In this document: positions 1-10,592 of the stretch, piece after piece
How positions within the stretch are numbered: position 1 is the first letter of the stretch
Layout: each line of letters begins with the position of its first letter
Source of the DNA: Isoetes taiwanensis
Taxonomy: Eukaryota > Streptophyta > Lycopodiopsida > Isoetales > Isoetaceae
DNA: 64,000 bases
NCBI GenBank assembly: GCA_021234155.1
Contig: JAJEKV010000095.1
Span: 1,491,524-1,555,523 of the forward strand
Direction: 5' to 3'
The notes under the pieces: generated by a model
The model's input: the letters and a program-made list of their open reading frames with translations, nothing else
Told to the model about the DNA's origin: nothing
Database searches by the model: none
Translations under genes and position numbers: made by a program

Positions 1-1514
1 ATGTTTTCCTTTAATTAAGTTCTTCATCGTAACTGAATCTGTAACTTAAAGTAATCCAATATGAACTTTTTAGGTTAAATCTGGGCCATCCATCTTTTAG
101 GGATAGCATCTAGACCGTAGAAGTTTAACAAAGTGATACGAATTAGTGGCATTCTTCCTCTACAACGGATTCATCCTTAAGATGGGACTCAAGGTTAGGT
201 CACAGGTGAACAAGAACCCTAAAAGTGGCCCTATATAATAACACATACAACCCATATATAAAAACATTCATATAAAAAGCGTAGTATGTAATAGGCAATA
301 AATGGCTTTAACGGGGCTTGGTACTGCCTTTATAGGCCAATACCCACTTCTAGTATATCTATAACATGTGAAGCGTTACATGGAGGCCAATCTTGCACAC
401 AAAGCTCCTAGACCTTAGAACGTGAACTTAATTTTTCTAGTTGCATGGAACTCTTATCTTAACTTATCTATCTATCTATCTATCTAAAGTTTCAAAGAAA
501 TCTAAGCAAAACATACCAAACTAAAACTACTAAAATTTTGCTAAAGTAAACAAAGTACCTCTACAGATTGTAGTTACTTTGTCAAATGTTCTATAACTTT
601 GGAGAATCTCATTTATATTTGGCTAGATTTATTTATTTATTTATTTTAAGAATATCTAAAACCATAATGGGCAGGCCCAAAATTTCACCAAATGGGGAAG
701 AGTAGCCACTAATTTATGCCTTGCCACTTAGAATGCCCCTTTTAGGGACATGCAAAATGGATCTTCCCATATCAAATCTTTTGGCACCAAGTTGTGTAGA
801 GATGGAAAGTGTGATAAAGAGGCAATCCTCCTCCTATCCACCACTTCTTCCCATATCAACAACGGGCTCGAGTAGTATTGTAAATACCATATTCTTGCCA
901 ATAAATTGGCCCTAACTACTAAAAGTGGAATTCTGTTGCAATTTTTGTAGTTTGTAGATTGAAGCTTTGAATAAGATGTGTCAGGTCCCCCGGGCCTTCC
1001 CCAAAAAAAAAAAAGCACAAAAGTTTTTAATAAATTCTACCTTCATCTTCAAGTGGAGTGAATTGCTTATATGTAGGGCTTGGATTTGTCCCACTACAAC
1101 TATGTGGATAGTGGACAATGAGGGACAAATTCTGAAAAAACTCTAGCATCCTATTTGTTATATCAAATTTTTTGTACTGCTAGCTTAGAATATACATCAA
1201 ATATACTTGCTAGGTTTTCACAGTTTTATCCCACATTGGTAGTGGAATGTGGCCCTAAATATATATACTGAGATGAAATAGTATAGACAACAAATCTAGA
1301 AAGATGTCCAGCTGCACATTGATGGAGTGGCTAGTAGTTGGTTAGGTTTGACATGTGGGACCTGAATAATGCATGGCAATATATTGGACCTTTAGGTTGA
1401 CATGTGATGTGGGCATGGTACAAAACTTTAGATATTATTAAACATGTACTATCTTTTATCCTTCAAAACAAAAAATATTATTAACATGCCTTCACAATAT
1501 TGAGCACGAGTTAT
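1..1514. other. Intergenic DNA, no gene seen
   Basis: I see no coding region here. A short TCTA microsatellite lies near 463-486 and an ATTT run near 626-648. From about 314 onward the sequence is the first copy of a duplicated segment that returns near 17.05 kb; copy 1 carries roughly 220 extra bases between about 447 and 668. Short reading frames at 721-1018 on either strand have no recognisable protein content and are treated as chance. Confidence 0.6.
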
Positions 1515-1567
1515 GAAACTTCTATAGAAGCTTCTTGAATTTCCCACATTTTCCCCCAATATAAAAA
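1515..1567 (+). promoter_or_regulatory. Heat-shock element cluster and TATA box
   Basis: A three-unit heat shock element of alternating pentamers, GAAgcTTCttGAA, lies at 1527-1539, with another GAAacTTC pair at 1515-1522. A TATA box (tataaaaa) follows at 1560-1567 and the first downstream ATG of the serine-rich frame is at 1736. GAA/TTC alternation at 5-bp spacing just upstream of TATA is the known binding pattern of plant HSFs; heat induction is inferred. Confidence 0.75.
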
Positions 1568-1735
1568 GCTAGTTCCGCCATATCCGTCTTCCAAACCAAT
1601 TCTCCATCTATTTGCAAAAGCATTATCTTCGAATCCGGCATTCTGCCTCTGCAATTTGAATCTGGTGATAAGTTTTTTGTGAAGCGCCGCCTTGAAATCG
1701 AACGCTCTTAGGTATTAATCTAAATTCTTTGTAAA

Positions 1736-2047
1736 ATGGGTTATGAATCCGGCAGATGGGATGAAATGGGCGGCAAAAGAAGGCGGGCAAGAAGAGGCCA
1801 AGTTAAGGCAGCTATTATAGCCGAAGTTGCAGCTTCTATTACTTCTCTTTGCAGCAGGATTAAATCTTCTGTGACAGAGTATTCTTCTCACAAATCTTCT
1901 TTTTCTTCTACTTCTTCAAGATCATCCAGTTCATTGTCGTGTTCCACACCCCCTGCTTCGCCTTGGGGCTCGTTTAACTCTGTTCAGAGCATAAATCTGG
2001 CCTCTGCACTGCCCTCTTTTGAGTTTTATCCTGACAGGGATGATTAA
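1736..2047 (+). CDS. Small serine-rich basic protein, copy 1
   Basis: A 103-residue protein of unknown function. The N-terminus is basic (MGYESGRWDEMGGKRRRARR), followed by a mixed segment (VKAAIIAEVAASITSLCSRI), a serine-rich middle of about 35 residues, a proline/tryptophan patch (TPPASPWGSF) and an acidic end (DRDD). I see no signal peptide or membrane span. The frame is supported by two paralogues in the window that keep it open (2140-2460 and 18304-18615). It sits about 170 bases below a TATA box with heat-shock elements, so a heat-responsive role is inferred. I do not recognise the family. The ATG chosen is the first in frame and is shared by the 18.3 kb copy. Confidence 0.6.
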   Translation: MGYESGRWDEMGGKRRRARRGQVKAAIIAEVAASITSLCSRIKSSVTEYSSHKSSFSSTSSRSSSSLSCSTPPASPWGSFNSVQSINLASALPSFEFYPDRDD

Positions 2048-2139
2048 GAAGGAAATATTTGTGGATTTCACGCATACTGTGCAGATATTCAAGGCGAACA
2101 GGGCTTTGATGTGTACAGATTAGTGGTTTATGCTGTAAA

Positions 2140-2460
2140 ATGAGCAGCATGGGCTATGAATCCGGCAGATGGCATGAAATCGGCGGCAAAAGTTGGCGGC
2201 CAAGAAGGGGCCAAGTTAAGGCCGCTATTATGGCCGAAATCGCAGGATCTTTTACTTCTCTTTGCAGCAAGATTAAATCTTCCGTAACAGAGTATTCTTC
2301 TCACAGATCTTCTTTTTTGTCCCAATCTTCAAGATCATCCAGTTCATTGCCGTGTTCCACACCCCCTGCTTCGCCTTGGGGCTCTTTCGACTCTGTTGAG
2401 AGCATAAATCTGGCCTCTGCTCTGGCCCCTTCTGAGTTTGATCATGACAGGGATGATTAG
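2140..2460 (+). CDS. Small serine-rich basic protein, tandem copy 2
   Basis: A second 106-residue copy starts 92 bases after the first one stops and begins MSSMGYESGRWHEIGGK. It keeps the same layout: basic start, serine-rich centre, TPPASPWGSF and acidic DRDD end. The stretch between the copies is homologous to the 3' flank of each copy, so the unit arose by local duplication of the coding part and its 3' region. It lacks the heat-shock/TATA block of copy 1. It would need read-through from copy 1, splicing or re-initiation to be expressed, and may be silent. Confidence 0.45.
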   Translation: MSSMGYESGRWHEIGGKSWRPRRGQVKAAIMAEIAGSFTSLCSKIKSSVTEYSSHRSSFLSQSSRSSSSLPCSTPPASPWGSFDSVESINLASALAPSEFDHDRDD

Positions 2461-2706
2461 GAATTAAATTTTTATGGATTTCAAGCATATTTTACAGATA
2501 TTTTGGGTGAACAGGGTTTTGATGTGTACAGATTAGTGGTTCATGTTGTAAATAGAGCAGGAAGATTAAATCCATCATGGAAGATCTGTAAATTCAGCCT
2601 CTGTATATTGCAAGAGTTTGTTGTTGCAAACCAGCATCATCTGAACAGGCTGAGACGTGTCCAGCCTAAGGCTTGTGCCTTGCACTTGTATTTTCACATC
2701 TTATAA

Positions 2707-3019
2707 TGCGAAATGGCTAGCCAAGTTCATAATATCTTTCCCAACTTGAAATTTATTTATTGAAAATGCATGGTACGTTCTTTGTTAAGGTTATTTCAAA
2801 GTATCTGCTGCTACTCATTGACATCCTTGAATCTAAAGATGAATAGCAAAAATATATAAAATTTTGCCAACTTGATATTTCTCATGAATGATTCTCATCC
2901 CCAACATCATGATAATGCTTTTTTGCTCTTCATGAATTCATCATCATCACGGTACATCACAATCAAGTCGAAATATGGAGGATTTTCCAGAATGTTTAGG
3001 AGGGTACCAAATTACTGAA
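2707..3019. other. Non-coding spacer
   Basis: I see nothing identifiable between the serine-rich gene unit and the 78-bp tandem repeat. Confidence 0.5.
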
Positions 3020-3253
3020 GATGGATCTATCTAACGTTCGATGTTTGATAATCCAATGCATTCATAGCAATAAATTATGCATTTCTACTAGTTCGAAGAT
3101 GGATCTATCTAACGTTCGATGTTTGATAATTCAATGCATTCATAGCAATAAATTATGCATTTCTATTAGTTCGAAGATGGATCTATCTAACGTTCGATGT
3201 TTGATAATTTAATGCATTCATAGCAATAAATTATGCATTTCTATTAGTTCGAA
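3020..3253. repeat. Tandem repeat, 3 x 78 bp
   Basis: Three consecutive 78-bp units start at 3020, 3098 and 3176, each beginning 'gatggatctatctaacgttc'. They differ at only a few bases. The period is a multiple of three, so a frame stays open across part of the array, but nothing suggests it is translated. Confidence 0.95.
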
Positions 3254-3295
3254 CGGTGCAAAATACATGGTTAAATATGTGGTTGCTATACATTT

Positions 3296-3790
3296 TAAGC
3301 GAGGTGCACCTGACTACCATAGTCGTCGGATTCGTCGATCCTACGACCCAGGTCGTATGTTGGGGCTTTAGCACCTCTCATTTCGCTTATAGTCATTTAT
3401 AAAACCTGGCGCCTATGATTTTGAAATATGAAATAGGATTTCGCCTAAGTTACCTGGCGCCTATGATTTTGAAATATAAAATACGATTTCGCCTAAGTTT
3501 TGGAGGGAATATCGAACCTCTATACGGCTTTGCCTAAAATTTTAGAATATGAAATACAGGGGCTCGAACCTCTACCAAAATAACTCAGTATCCTAATAAT
3601 ACTACTTTAACCAATATACCCAATGAGCTAATGTGATTATTTTTTTTATCTTGAATCTATGTTTTTTTTTTTTTTTATAACAACCCATTCAATTGTTTTA
3701 GGGATATATGGTCTATGGTTTCAGGAATTTTTATTTTTTACATCCATATCAAATCCCCCTGGAACCCCCTGTTATTTTGCTACATATTGG
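3296..3790 (-). repeat. SINE-like composite repeat, copy 1
   Basis: On the minus strand a tRNA-like head at about 3559-3630 carries a box-A-like stretch (TAGCTCATTGG) and a box-B-like stretch (GGTTCGAGCCCC), the internal pol III promoter pattern of tRNA-derived SINEs. The plus-strand left part (gaggtgcacc... to ...cacctctcatttcgc) forms an imperfect long inverted repeat of about 90 bp. The same composite returns at 9568-10005 and 10006-10520 in the same orientation. It is diverged and has a short internal duplication near 3406-3498. Confidence 0.6.
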
Positions 3791-3859
3791 AGAAACATAA
3801 ATATTGGGTCTTGTGTAGCCAATAATAGCTGCTGCAATGGATCTCTGTAAATGCTAGTT

Positions 3860-4255
3860 GTACTACAGTGCATGTAGGATACAAGAAGTGTTATTTTTGA
3901 CGACTATGGATCCTTACTATCAAACTCTTTTTACTTCTTTTTTTGGGCAACCCTCTTGTTGGAGGGTGGAGTGACGTATAGAAGGCCTTGATTTATTTTA
4001 AGTATAATATGCCATAGAAAATTCTATATACGCGGTTGCGATTGCTTGGGCTTTTTTAGGATTTTGTGAGACTCAGTGACACTTAGACGGCCAAGATTCG
4101 TTTGGGATGTCTGACAGTAGAGATTGTTTGGGTCTTCTCTGGAAGATAGTGGGGCTGCAATCCCCTCCGGCGATGACAGTGGCATGGGCGAGGGCGGCAG
4201 TGTGACTTGAATGAGCTCCTTTGTTTCCTTCCTGTTGGATTGCTTAGGATTGCAG
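3860..4255. other. Non-coding sequence before COG3 fragment
   Basis: No gene is recognised here. The last 40 bases look like the 3' end of an intron, ending 'ggattgcag' at 4255 just before the first COG3 exon piece. Confidence 0.5.
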
Positions 4256-4650
4256 GTCACGGAGAAAGACAAACTAGTTGAATTTGCTGATGCTTTACGG
4301 AGCAAGCTGAACTATTTTGATGAACTTGAAAATGTAATATGGTGCTGCATGTTTACCAACAATGCAGTTGGTCATAAAGGACTTAGTCTATTCGACCTTT
4401 CCAAAGTTATGAAAGCTGCCATTGACATTATTACTGCTTATTGCAAATAACGACACAATTTTATGCGCCAAATATGAGTGTCACTAATATTCATTTCTTA
4501 CCCTTGCTAAAGGCATTGCGTGAGTACCCAGCATTTATATAAGCTCTTTTCACTTTGATGTTAACTACTGTTCTATGGTGAAGTTATGTAGGTAATAATC
4601 CTCAATATGCTGACTCGGGCGTTTATCTCATCAAGTTCAAACAGTTGCAG
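4256..4650 (+). pseudogene. COG3 (Golgi tether subunit) gene fragment
   Basis: Three exon-like pieces match subunit 3 of the conserved oligomeric Golgi complex, which tethers retrograde vesicles. Exon a (4256-4333) encodes [20 protein letters not shown] and FDELEN, followed by a GT. Exon b (about 4453-4519) encodes TQFYAPNMSVTNIHFLPLLK, ending at a GTGAGT donor. Exon c (4592-4650), after a TAG acceptor, encodes NNPQYADSGVYLIKFKQLQ. These blocks are consecutive in plant COG3, so the gene order and introns are kept. The acceptor before exon b is not evident. No other COG3 exons are visible, so this is a fragment rather than a working gene. The piece ends about 150 bases before the Helitron at 4797. 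Confidence 0.8.
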
Positions 4651-5109
4651 GCAAATGCTACGTTATTCTGTACTACTCATATAAAGGAAAGGAATCTGCA
4701 TGGGATGGTGAAAATTTAAATGAATTGATAAACTTAATTACAACTTTAAGCACCAAACTCTGATAATTGTACAAAAAAGAATATTGGTGCTGAACATCTT
4801 ATATTATAATGTTGTGTAATGGACCACGCCCTAATTTGGGCGGCCCAGATTAATTAATGCCACGTGGCATCATCTTGCACCTTCCTTCCGATCTTATCTT
4901 TCTTTTAGGGTTTTTTTTAACGGGAGCAGCTTCATCACGAATAGGAGCAGCTTCGTCACGAACAGGGCGAGTAGATTTGACGAATTAGGATGTTCAGAGT
5001 CGACCCTACTCGGATTCATTCTCAAACATGCATTTCTACCACATCTTATCACAAATAGATACTCTGTTTGCAGCTTGTAAAAAACCCATGCCTGGAAATA
5101 AAAGACGGC

Positions 5110-5202
5110 AACCATCGAGCTTCCTCACTCCACATTGGTCAGGCCGGTATTCAGGTCGGCAATGCCTGTTGGGAGCTCTATGGCCTTAAGCATGGAATCC
5201 AG
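5110..5202 (+). pseudogene. Alpha-tubulin exon 1 fragment
   Basis: The translation [19 protein letters not shown] and then GLKHGIQ matches the N-terminus of alpha-tubulin (GTP-binding subunit of microtubules). It ends at the usual plant exon 1 boundary with a GT donor at 5203. The expected start MRE is not intact; residues before SLHIG have diverged. The matching exon 2 lies 8 kb away at 13224, the gap being filled by a kinesin fragment and other material. It looks like a piece carried in the Helitron rather than a working gene. Confidence 0.85.
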
Positions 5203-5262
5203 GTAAAAACTCTTTCATTGTTCCTTTTCTTTCGTCTCTTTGTTAAATTTGGAGAAATCTGC

Positions 5263-5345
5263 CTGTTTTTGGGTTGCCCCTAGGGGGGCAAACCCTTGTT
5301 TATATGGGTTTGTGGCATATCCTAGGTATATGCCAGAATTTTTTA
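5263..5345 (+). repeat. Tubulin-intron repeat, left copy
   Basis: This ~80-bp stretch (tttttgggttgcccctaggg ... gtttgtggcatatcctaggt) is similar to 12947-13030. The left copy lies 60 bases inside the tubulin intron; the right copy lies about 200 bases before tubulin exon 2. The pair suggests that one intron was duplicated or that two tubulin gene copies contributed the two exons. Confidence 0.65.
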
Positions 5346-5519
5346 GGATATGCTTGTGGATCGCTAAAAACCCCGCCGCTCCCCTCAGAATTGGCGGTCA
5401 TCTGCGTTTTGACGGTGGTGTTTCAACCGGATAACCGGCATGTAAATTCCGAAAGCGTGATTTGGTCTATTCTCGTTAGAATGGACTAGAACACCTGCGA
5501 GCTATGGCCTGGCAGAGAA

Positions 5520-7280
5520 GTGCGATGCTAGAGATATATAATGAACTTCTTCGTGATCCGCTGGCAATAGATGGCGGCAATAAAAAATATCCTTTATGGC
5601 GGTTTGTGTTGTTAAGAGAAGATAGCCGGTAGTTCTATATTTTGAAATTGTTACCTTGACTTTCACAAACTTGAGATCTACAAATGACTCTCGCCAGAAT
5701 GGAATAAATGTCCCTGATGCCACAATGTCGCCTTTGTAACATCAACTAGTGATGTCTTAGAATTGATGGATATGGGACACAAGAATCGCTCGCTTTCTTC
5801 AACAGCCTCTCAATGAACGCAGAGCGCATCACATAGGTGTCTTGCCATTCAACCCGCCATCGTGGGCTTTATATTATTATATGGATCTTACCGACTTTGT
5901 GTTCGCTCTTTCAGCAGGCCGACAGTTCATGTTCAAGGGGTAGACCTCGTCAGACGTGCAATATTACGTGGATGTTTACACCTGGTTGACCTTGCTTAGT
6001 GTAGTGAAAGGGTGGACAAGTCCGGTTACCGGAAACAGCTTAAGGAGGCTCCGGTTTATTAATAAATCTCTTTCAGCTTTTGAGATGTCATTTCGCCCCT
6101 CGGCCGAGAAAAGTGCACATGTTCCTTACCGCAATAGCAAACTTACCCAATTGCTTCAGGATGCACTAGGTAGGCCATACACCTAACATAATCGTAACAT
6201 ATTTCAAGATGTAATCGACTTCCCCTTATGCGGTGGGCAAGCAAACTCATGTTTGTCCATATAAGCCCTGACATTGACTCTTATAGTGAAACTTTAAGCA
6301 CGCTTAAAGTTTTTGCCGAGAGAGTGGCTTCAATTGGAGCTTGGAGCTGCCCGCTCTAACAGTGGAAACCGGAGAATTACGAGAGCTTAAAAGAGCGGTG
6401 ACACTACTTGGTTCGTCTTGCATTCCCATTGTCTCTATTTCTTGTTTGTTAGAAATATGTTCTTCAAATGGCATATTGATCAATCGCAAGAAGGGCATGT
6501 AGTTCATGTCATTTGGCAAGCATTAGATTTTGTATCTCTTTCCGATCATTTATGACATTGTAAAATTAGGCAAAATGCAAAGGTTTCTAATCTTATTTCT
6601 TATAATGTTTATGCATGAAGGCATCAAGAGTGACAAGACATTTGTGTTATTGGATATTGTTCGTATCCGCATTGAAGGAAGCTCTAAGCAAGAAAGAGAG
6701 TGAAATAGAAAGATTCCAAAGTATAAGATACTCACTGCAATGGTAATCATTGACATCTTTAACATGGAAAAATAAGAAGATCCATGCGGCAACAAGTGAT
6801 TGACAATCGAGAACAAGAAATGAGAAAGCTTGATGATGAGGTAATGTCCTACCATCTCCGAAAAAGTTGACATCCCATATTGTTTGGTAAGAAATCCTTA
6901 ATAAGAGTAAATGTTGTTATCGTGTGATTGGGGGTTGCCTCAATAACATGAATCTAGTACATACACATTCTATTGGAGGAATGGTTGATGCTTTTGAAGC
7001 CCAAACACCAGTATCATCGAAGGGAAAAGATTGATTCCAAAAGAAAAGCTTAGATGCAAAATAGCGCCCGGATCAAAAAATGGATCTTCAAGTTCTAGGA
7101 GGATGTCCTTAGGCTTTGAGATTCCATCGACAAAAACTCATCACTTGATGCATCAAAACAAAGTCTTAGTCCAGTTGAATGGTTCTCCATCGATTGCAAG
7201 CGATTCTGGGGTCCACCACTTCCGAGTGGCTTCTTCGATGGGTCCCTATTTGAGCTCCAATTTACCCCCTCGCATCTAAA
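5520..7280 (+). pseudogene. KIN-14 kinesin gene fragment
   Basis: Pieces of a minus-end-directed kinesin-14 follow one another in the plus direction: EIYNELLRD (5531-5557), VPDAT (5710-5724), a DVLELMDMGHKNR-like block (about 5750-5795), TVHVQG then LRGCLHLVDLA (5964-5996), INKSLSA (about 6058), HVPYRNSKLTQLLQDALG (6117-6170), DIDSYSETLSTLK (about 6270-6308), an ERVASIE-like block, ETGELRELK (about 6370), a coiled part (ALKEALSKKESEIERFQ, near 6670-6720) and a C-terminal tail to about 7280. The ATP-binding P-loop part is absent. Frames shift between blocks and stops occur, so it is a decayed gene piece with introns retained, lying inside the alpha-tubulin intron of the Helitron. Confidence 0.85.
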
Positions 7281-7595
7281 GATCTCCTCCCCCCCTTCCA
7301 TGTTTCCTGCTTGCCTCCCAAAGAACAATCCCTCTCGAACCCATCAATTTCACAAAAGCAGGTTGAATGTGCTCTATTGCTTGGATTCACAAAGCAACTT
7401 TAGGGTTGTTTTAGGCAATTGCGGTTCTCTATTGGAAGTAGAAGTAGCATTTGGCAAGGTATATCTGTGAAAGAGCTATTATCTTGAATGATAAAAGCGT
7501 TTAGCATGAGTAATGAAATCAACAAGAATGTAAAATGTTTTGAGGATAAGCGGAAATTAAGGTTGAAACCTGATTCTGTGGCATTTCACATGCCT

Positions 7596-7882
7596 AGGCT
7601 GACCTGGTAGAAAAGGGCCAGCAGGATTTTAATCCAATGAAAGAATATGGTGTTGTGTTAACAGAGGATCACTATATCTGCATGGTGGATATGCTTGCAC
7701 GATCAGGAATGTTGCATGAAAAAGAGAGAAATTGTTTAAAACTGCATGGTCATCATGTTGAACAGGGAGGGGTATGGCGGGGTCCTTCAGCATCCTCCAG
7801 AACATGGGCTGCTTATGAATGCGGGAGTTGGACAGGTGCAGAGTTTGTGAAAAAGGCTGCAGCAAGAAGGTGGTCCTTATGA
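7596..7882 (+). pseudogene. PPR protein C-terminal fragment
   Basis: The translation includes EKGQQDFNPMKEYGV and then HYICMVDMLARSGMLHE, the hallmark of the last PPR repeats and E region of plant PLS-class pentatricopeptide proteins, which bind organellar RNA. After this the match weakens (VWRGPSASSRTW resembles VWGALLSSCRTHG) and the frame runs to 7882 without the E/DYW domains. It is a fragment, plausibly captured by the Helitron. Confidence 0.75.
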
Positions 7883-8884
7883 AAGCTGCACTGCAAACCA
7901 TCATTCTCTAAGTACTCCAGATAATTTAGGTACTTCACATGACTTCTAGAATGACATTTCTGTTGGTTTATTGTAAATGTATCATCATATAGTAGCCTTT
8001 TCATATAGAGTATTATAGTATGCGAGTGAGAAAGCAGATTGATATTACATGATAAATATGAGTTTCAGAAAACGTCAAGTCATACCAAAGAATATTGTAA
8101 TAGCAGTGCTTTTCAGTAAATGCTGGTGACAAAATTATGCACCACCTCTAGATTGCATAGTCAATTATAGATTGCATGAAATATTGTAACAACAGTGCTT
8201 TAGGAGGCTGAAAAAATTATGCACCAGCTCTAGATTGCAAAGCAAGGTATAGATGGCGTAAAATGTTGTAATTTTTGTGATCTTATATAATTATTTCATT
8301 TCTGCTGGGTTGTAGCATGCTAGAGTGAACAAAGAGAGAAGCATCGACTAATGTGATGAGACTGTACACTTCTGTTACTATATATAGTCACATAACGCAG
8401 TCGCATGGTATGATGTATATGTCAAGATAAGACATTAAAAGCTATATTATCCATAAGTTAAAACAGCCTCCAGAAAACTATGTCTACATATAGCATCATA
8501 TAGGCTCATAGCATAGGCCTATGGCATTTAATCTCTTAGCTTATTGTAGGTTATCCACTTTGAAGAATTGAATGGAAAATGTATAGCATCACATGCTCCA
8601 TAATTTTTCTGGCTTTAGCCTACGGTCCAGAGCTCTTCTCACAGGTCGTCGAAAAACTTGAATTTTGATCTAGCTTTTGCTGGAAGGGCAGGTCTTTGCA
8701 TGTGCTCAGGTATTTTTCTTCATATGTTCTATTATAGTCAATGATGCGATTTGTGTTTCAGATATTTTGATCAAAATGCGCTCTGTTTCAAGATAATGTG
8801 GCAAAGAAAAATCCCATTCCATGTCGTTGTTGCATATGGCCTCTATTCCCTGTGCCACATTCAATGCATTCTTAACTTGAAAGA
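7883..8884. other. Helitron interior, non-coding
   Basis: No gene is seen. Two degenerate ~100-bp direct copies lie at about 8090-8280 (sharing 'ttatgcacca' and 'ctctagattgca'). Confidence 0.5.
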
Positions 8885-8890
8885 GATTCA

Positions 8891-8935
<45 letters not shown>
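8885..8935 (-). pseudogene. Mitochondrial rrn18 3'-end scrap (NUMT)
   Basis: On the minus strand the 51 bases read GGAGAAGTCGTAACAAGGTA, then GCCGTAGGGGAACCTGCGGC and TGGATTGAATC. This is the universally conserved small-subunit rRNA 3' end in its plant mitochondrial form (TGGATTGAATCC tail), unlike nuclear 18S or plastid 16S. Nothing on either side looks mitochondrial. It is a tiny nuclear copy of organelle DNA inside the Helitron. Confidence 0.75.
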
Positions 8936-9567
8936 AATAACAAAAAGCTCAATCATGTTGTAGGGCATGCATTCGTCAACCTGGTATCGTTCCATTCAAC
9001 TTGATACATAATGTTTGCTTTTATCTTCTGTATTCTTGATTGAGAAACTCCAACTTCGGAGCAAAGACATTCTTGATGTTACAGATGGCACAAGACATTA
9101 TATTAGCAAGAACAATTGCAGCTGGAGCATAATTGGCACACCTTATGCAAACTTAACTCATGTCCACATGTAGCAGAGAAAGAACCACCTGAAAATCTCA
9201 TGCCATTGGCCAACGCACAATGTAAGTTATGAACGCACGGAGATTATGATGTATTAAGTTGCTTTAGCTTATTTTAACCAACAAACACATCTGAATTCAT
9301 CTTCGCTTTCACTTCTTAATGTTCTATTCCAGCATTGTAGCTCTGCAATACCATGATTGTTAAGCAGCCCATTTGATGCTACAACCATGGTTTGCTTCTC
9401 GTTCTAGTCTAGCACATAAAATACAGTTGCCAAAGAATATGGGCTCTTAGATTTGCATTGTGCTTCTTGATTCTACAATGCTAGTTCTATGGAGCAACAT
9501 CCAGGTAAGTCATCATTGGGCTAAAATTTGCAGTTAGAGAGTTGTTATTTTGCTACATATTTCTAAA
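8936..9567. other. Helitron interior, non-coding
   Basis: I see no gene, repeat or regulatory element that I can name in this stretch. Confidence 0.45.
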
Positions 9568-10005
9568 CGAGGTGCACCCTGGACTACCACAGTCGTTGGA
9601 TTCGTCGATCCTACGACCCAGATCGTATGTTGGGGCCTCTGGACGCCTCTCGTTTCGTTTATAGTCATTTATGATTGAAGGCGCCTATGATTTTGAAATA
9701 TGAAATACGATTTCCCCTAAGGTTTTGAGGGAATATCGAACCTCTATACGTCTTTGCCTAAGATTCTAGAATATGAAATACGGGGGTTCGAACCTCTACC
9801 AAAATAACTCAATGCTCTAATAAGACTACTTTAACCAATATACCCAGTGAGTTAATGTGATTATTTTTTATTTTGAATCTATAATTTTTTTTTATAACAA
9901 GTTATTCAATGTTTTTGGGATGTATGGTCTATGGTTTCAGGAATTGTTATTTTTACATCCATATCAAATCCCCCTGGAACCCCCTGTTATTTTGCTACAT
10001 CTTTC
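9568..10005 (-). repeat. SINE-like composite repeat, copy 2
   Basis: Same family as 3296-3790. The tRNA-like head is at 9782-9855 on the minus strand and ends in box-B-like GGTTCGAACCCC. It is followed directly by copy 3, the two forming a tandem pair with a 438-bp period. Confidence 0.65.
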
Positions 10006-10520
10006 TAAACGAGGTGCACCCTGGACTACCACAGTCGTTGATTCGTCGATCCTACGACCCAGATCGTATGTTGGGGCCTCTGGAACGAGGTGCACCCTGG
10101 ACTACCACAGTCGTTGATTCGTCGATCCTACGACCCAGATCGTATGTTGGGGCCTCTGGACGCCGCTCGTTTCGCTTATAGTCATTTATGATTGAAGGCG
10201 CCTATGATTTTGAAATATGAAATACGATTTCTCCTAAGGTTTTGAGGGAATATCGAACCTCTATACGTCTTTGCCTAAGATTCTAGAATATGAAATACGG
10301 GGGTTCGAACCTCTACCAAAATAACTCAATGCTCTAATAAGACTACTTTAACCAATATACCCAGTGAGTTAATGTGATTATTTTTTATCTTGAATCTATA
10401 ATTTTTTCTATAACAAGTTATTCAATTTTTTTGGGATGTATGGTCTATGGTTTCAGGAATTGTTATTTTTACATCCATATCAAATCCCCCTGGAACCCCC
10501 TGTTATTTTGCTACATATTT
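10006..10520 (-). repeat. SINE-like composite repeat, copy 3
   Basis: A near-identical neighbour of copy 2, with the tRNA-like head at about 10300-10375 on the minus strand. Its first 75 bases (aacgaggtgcaccctggact onward) are themselves duplicated in tandem at about 10009 and 10084. The closeness of copies 2 and 3 points to recent tandem duplication rather than separate insertions. Confidence 0.65.
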
Positions 10521-10592
10521 TATTATGTTTATGCTAATATGGTAATCAATCAAAGGTGCCGGGCTATGTAGCAAGCATTGACCTAGCATCAT

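Larger units (their letters stand above)
314..2610 (+). repeat. Segmental duplication, copy 1
   Basis: This stretch matches 17045-18772 closely, with the same order: a block beginning near 'ggccaatacccacttc', non-coding DNA, a heat-shock-type promoter and a serine-rich reading frame. Copy 1 differs by an extra block near 450-668 and by a second tandem copy of the coding unit. The match ends near 2610, just after the shared phrase 'ggaagatctgtaaa'. Confidence 0.85.

Noticed and set aside
721-1018. Paired short frames on both strands, repeated near 17.3 kb
   Set aside because: The copies differ by indels that change the frames, as expected for non-coding DNA.
3021-3212. Repeat-encoded protein from the 78-bp array
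   Set aside because: Frame stays open only because the period is a multiple of three; it begins and ends within the repeat and has no promoter or known motif.
9568-9660. Structured RNA gene from the ~90-bp inverted repeat
   Set aside because: The arms are imperfect and tied to the SINE-like composite; no independent sign of an RNA gene.
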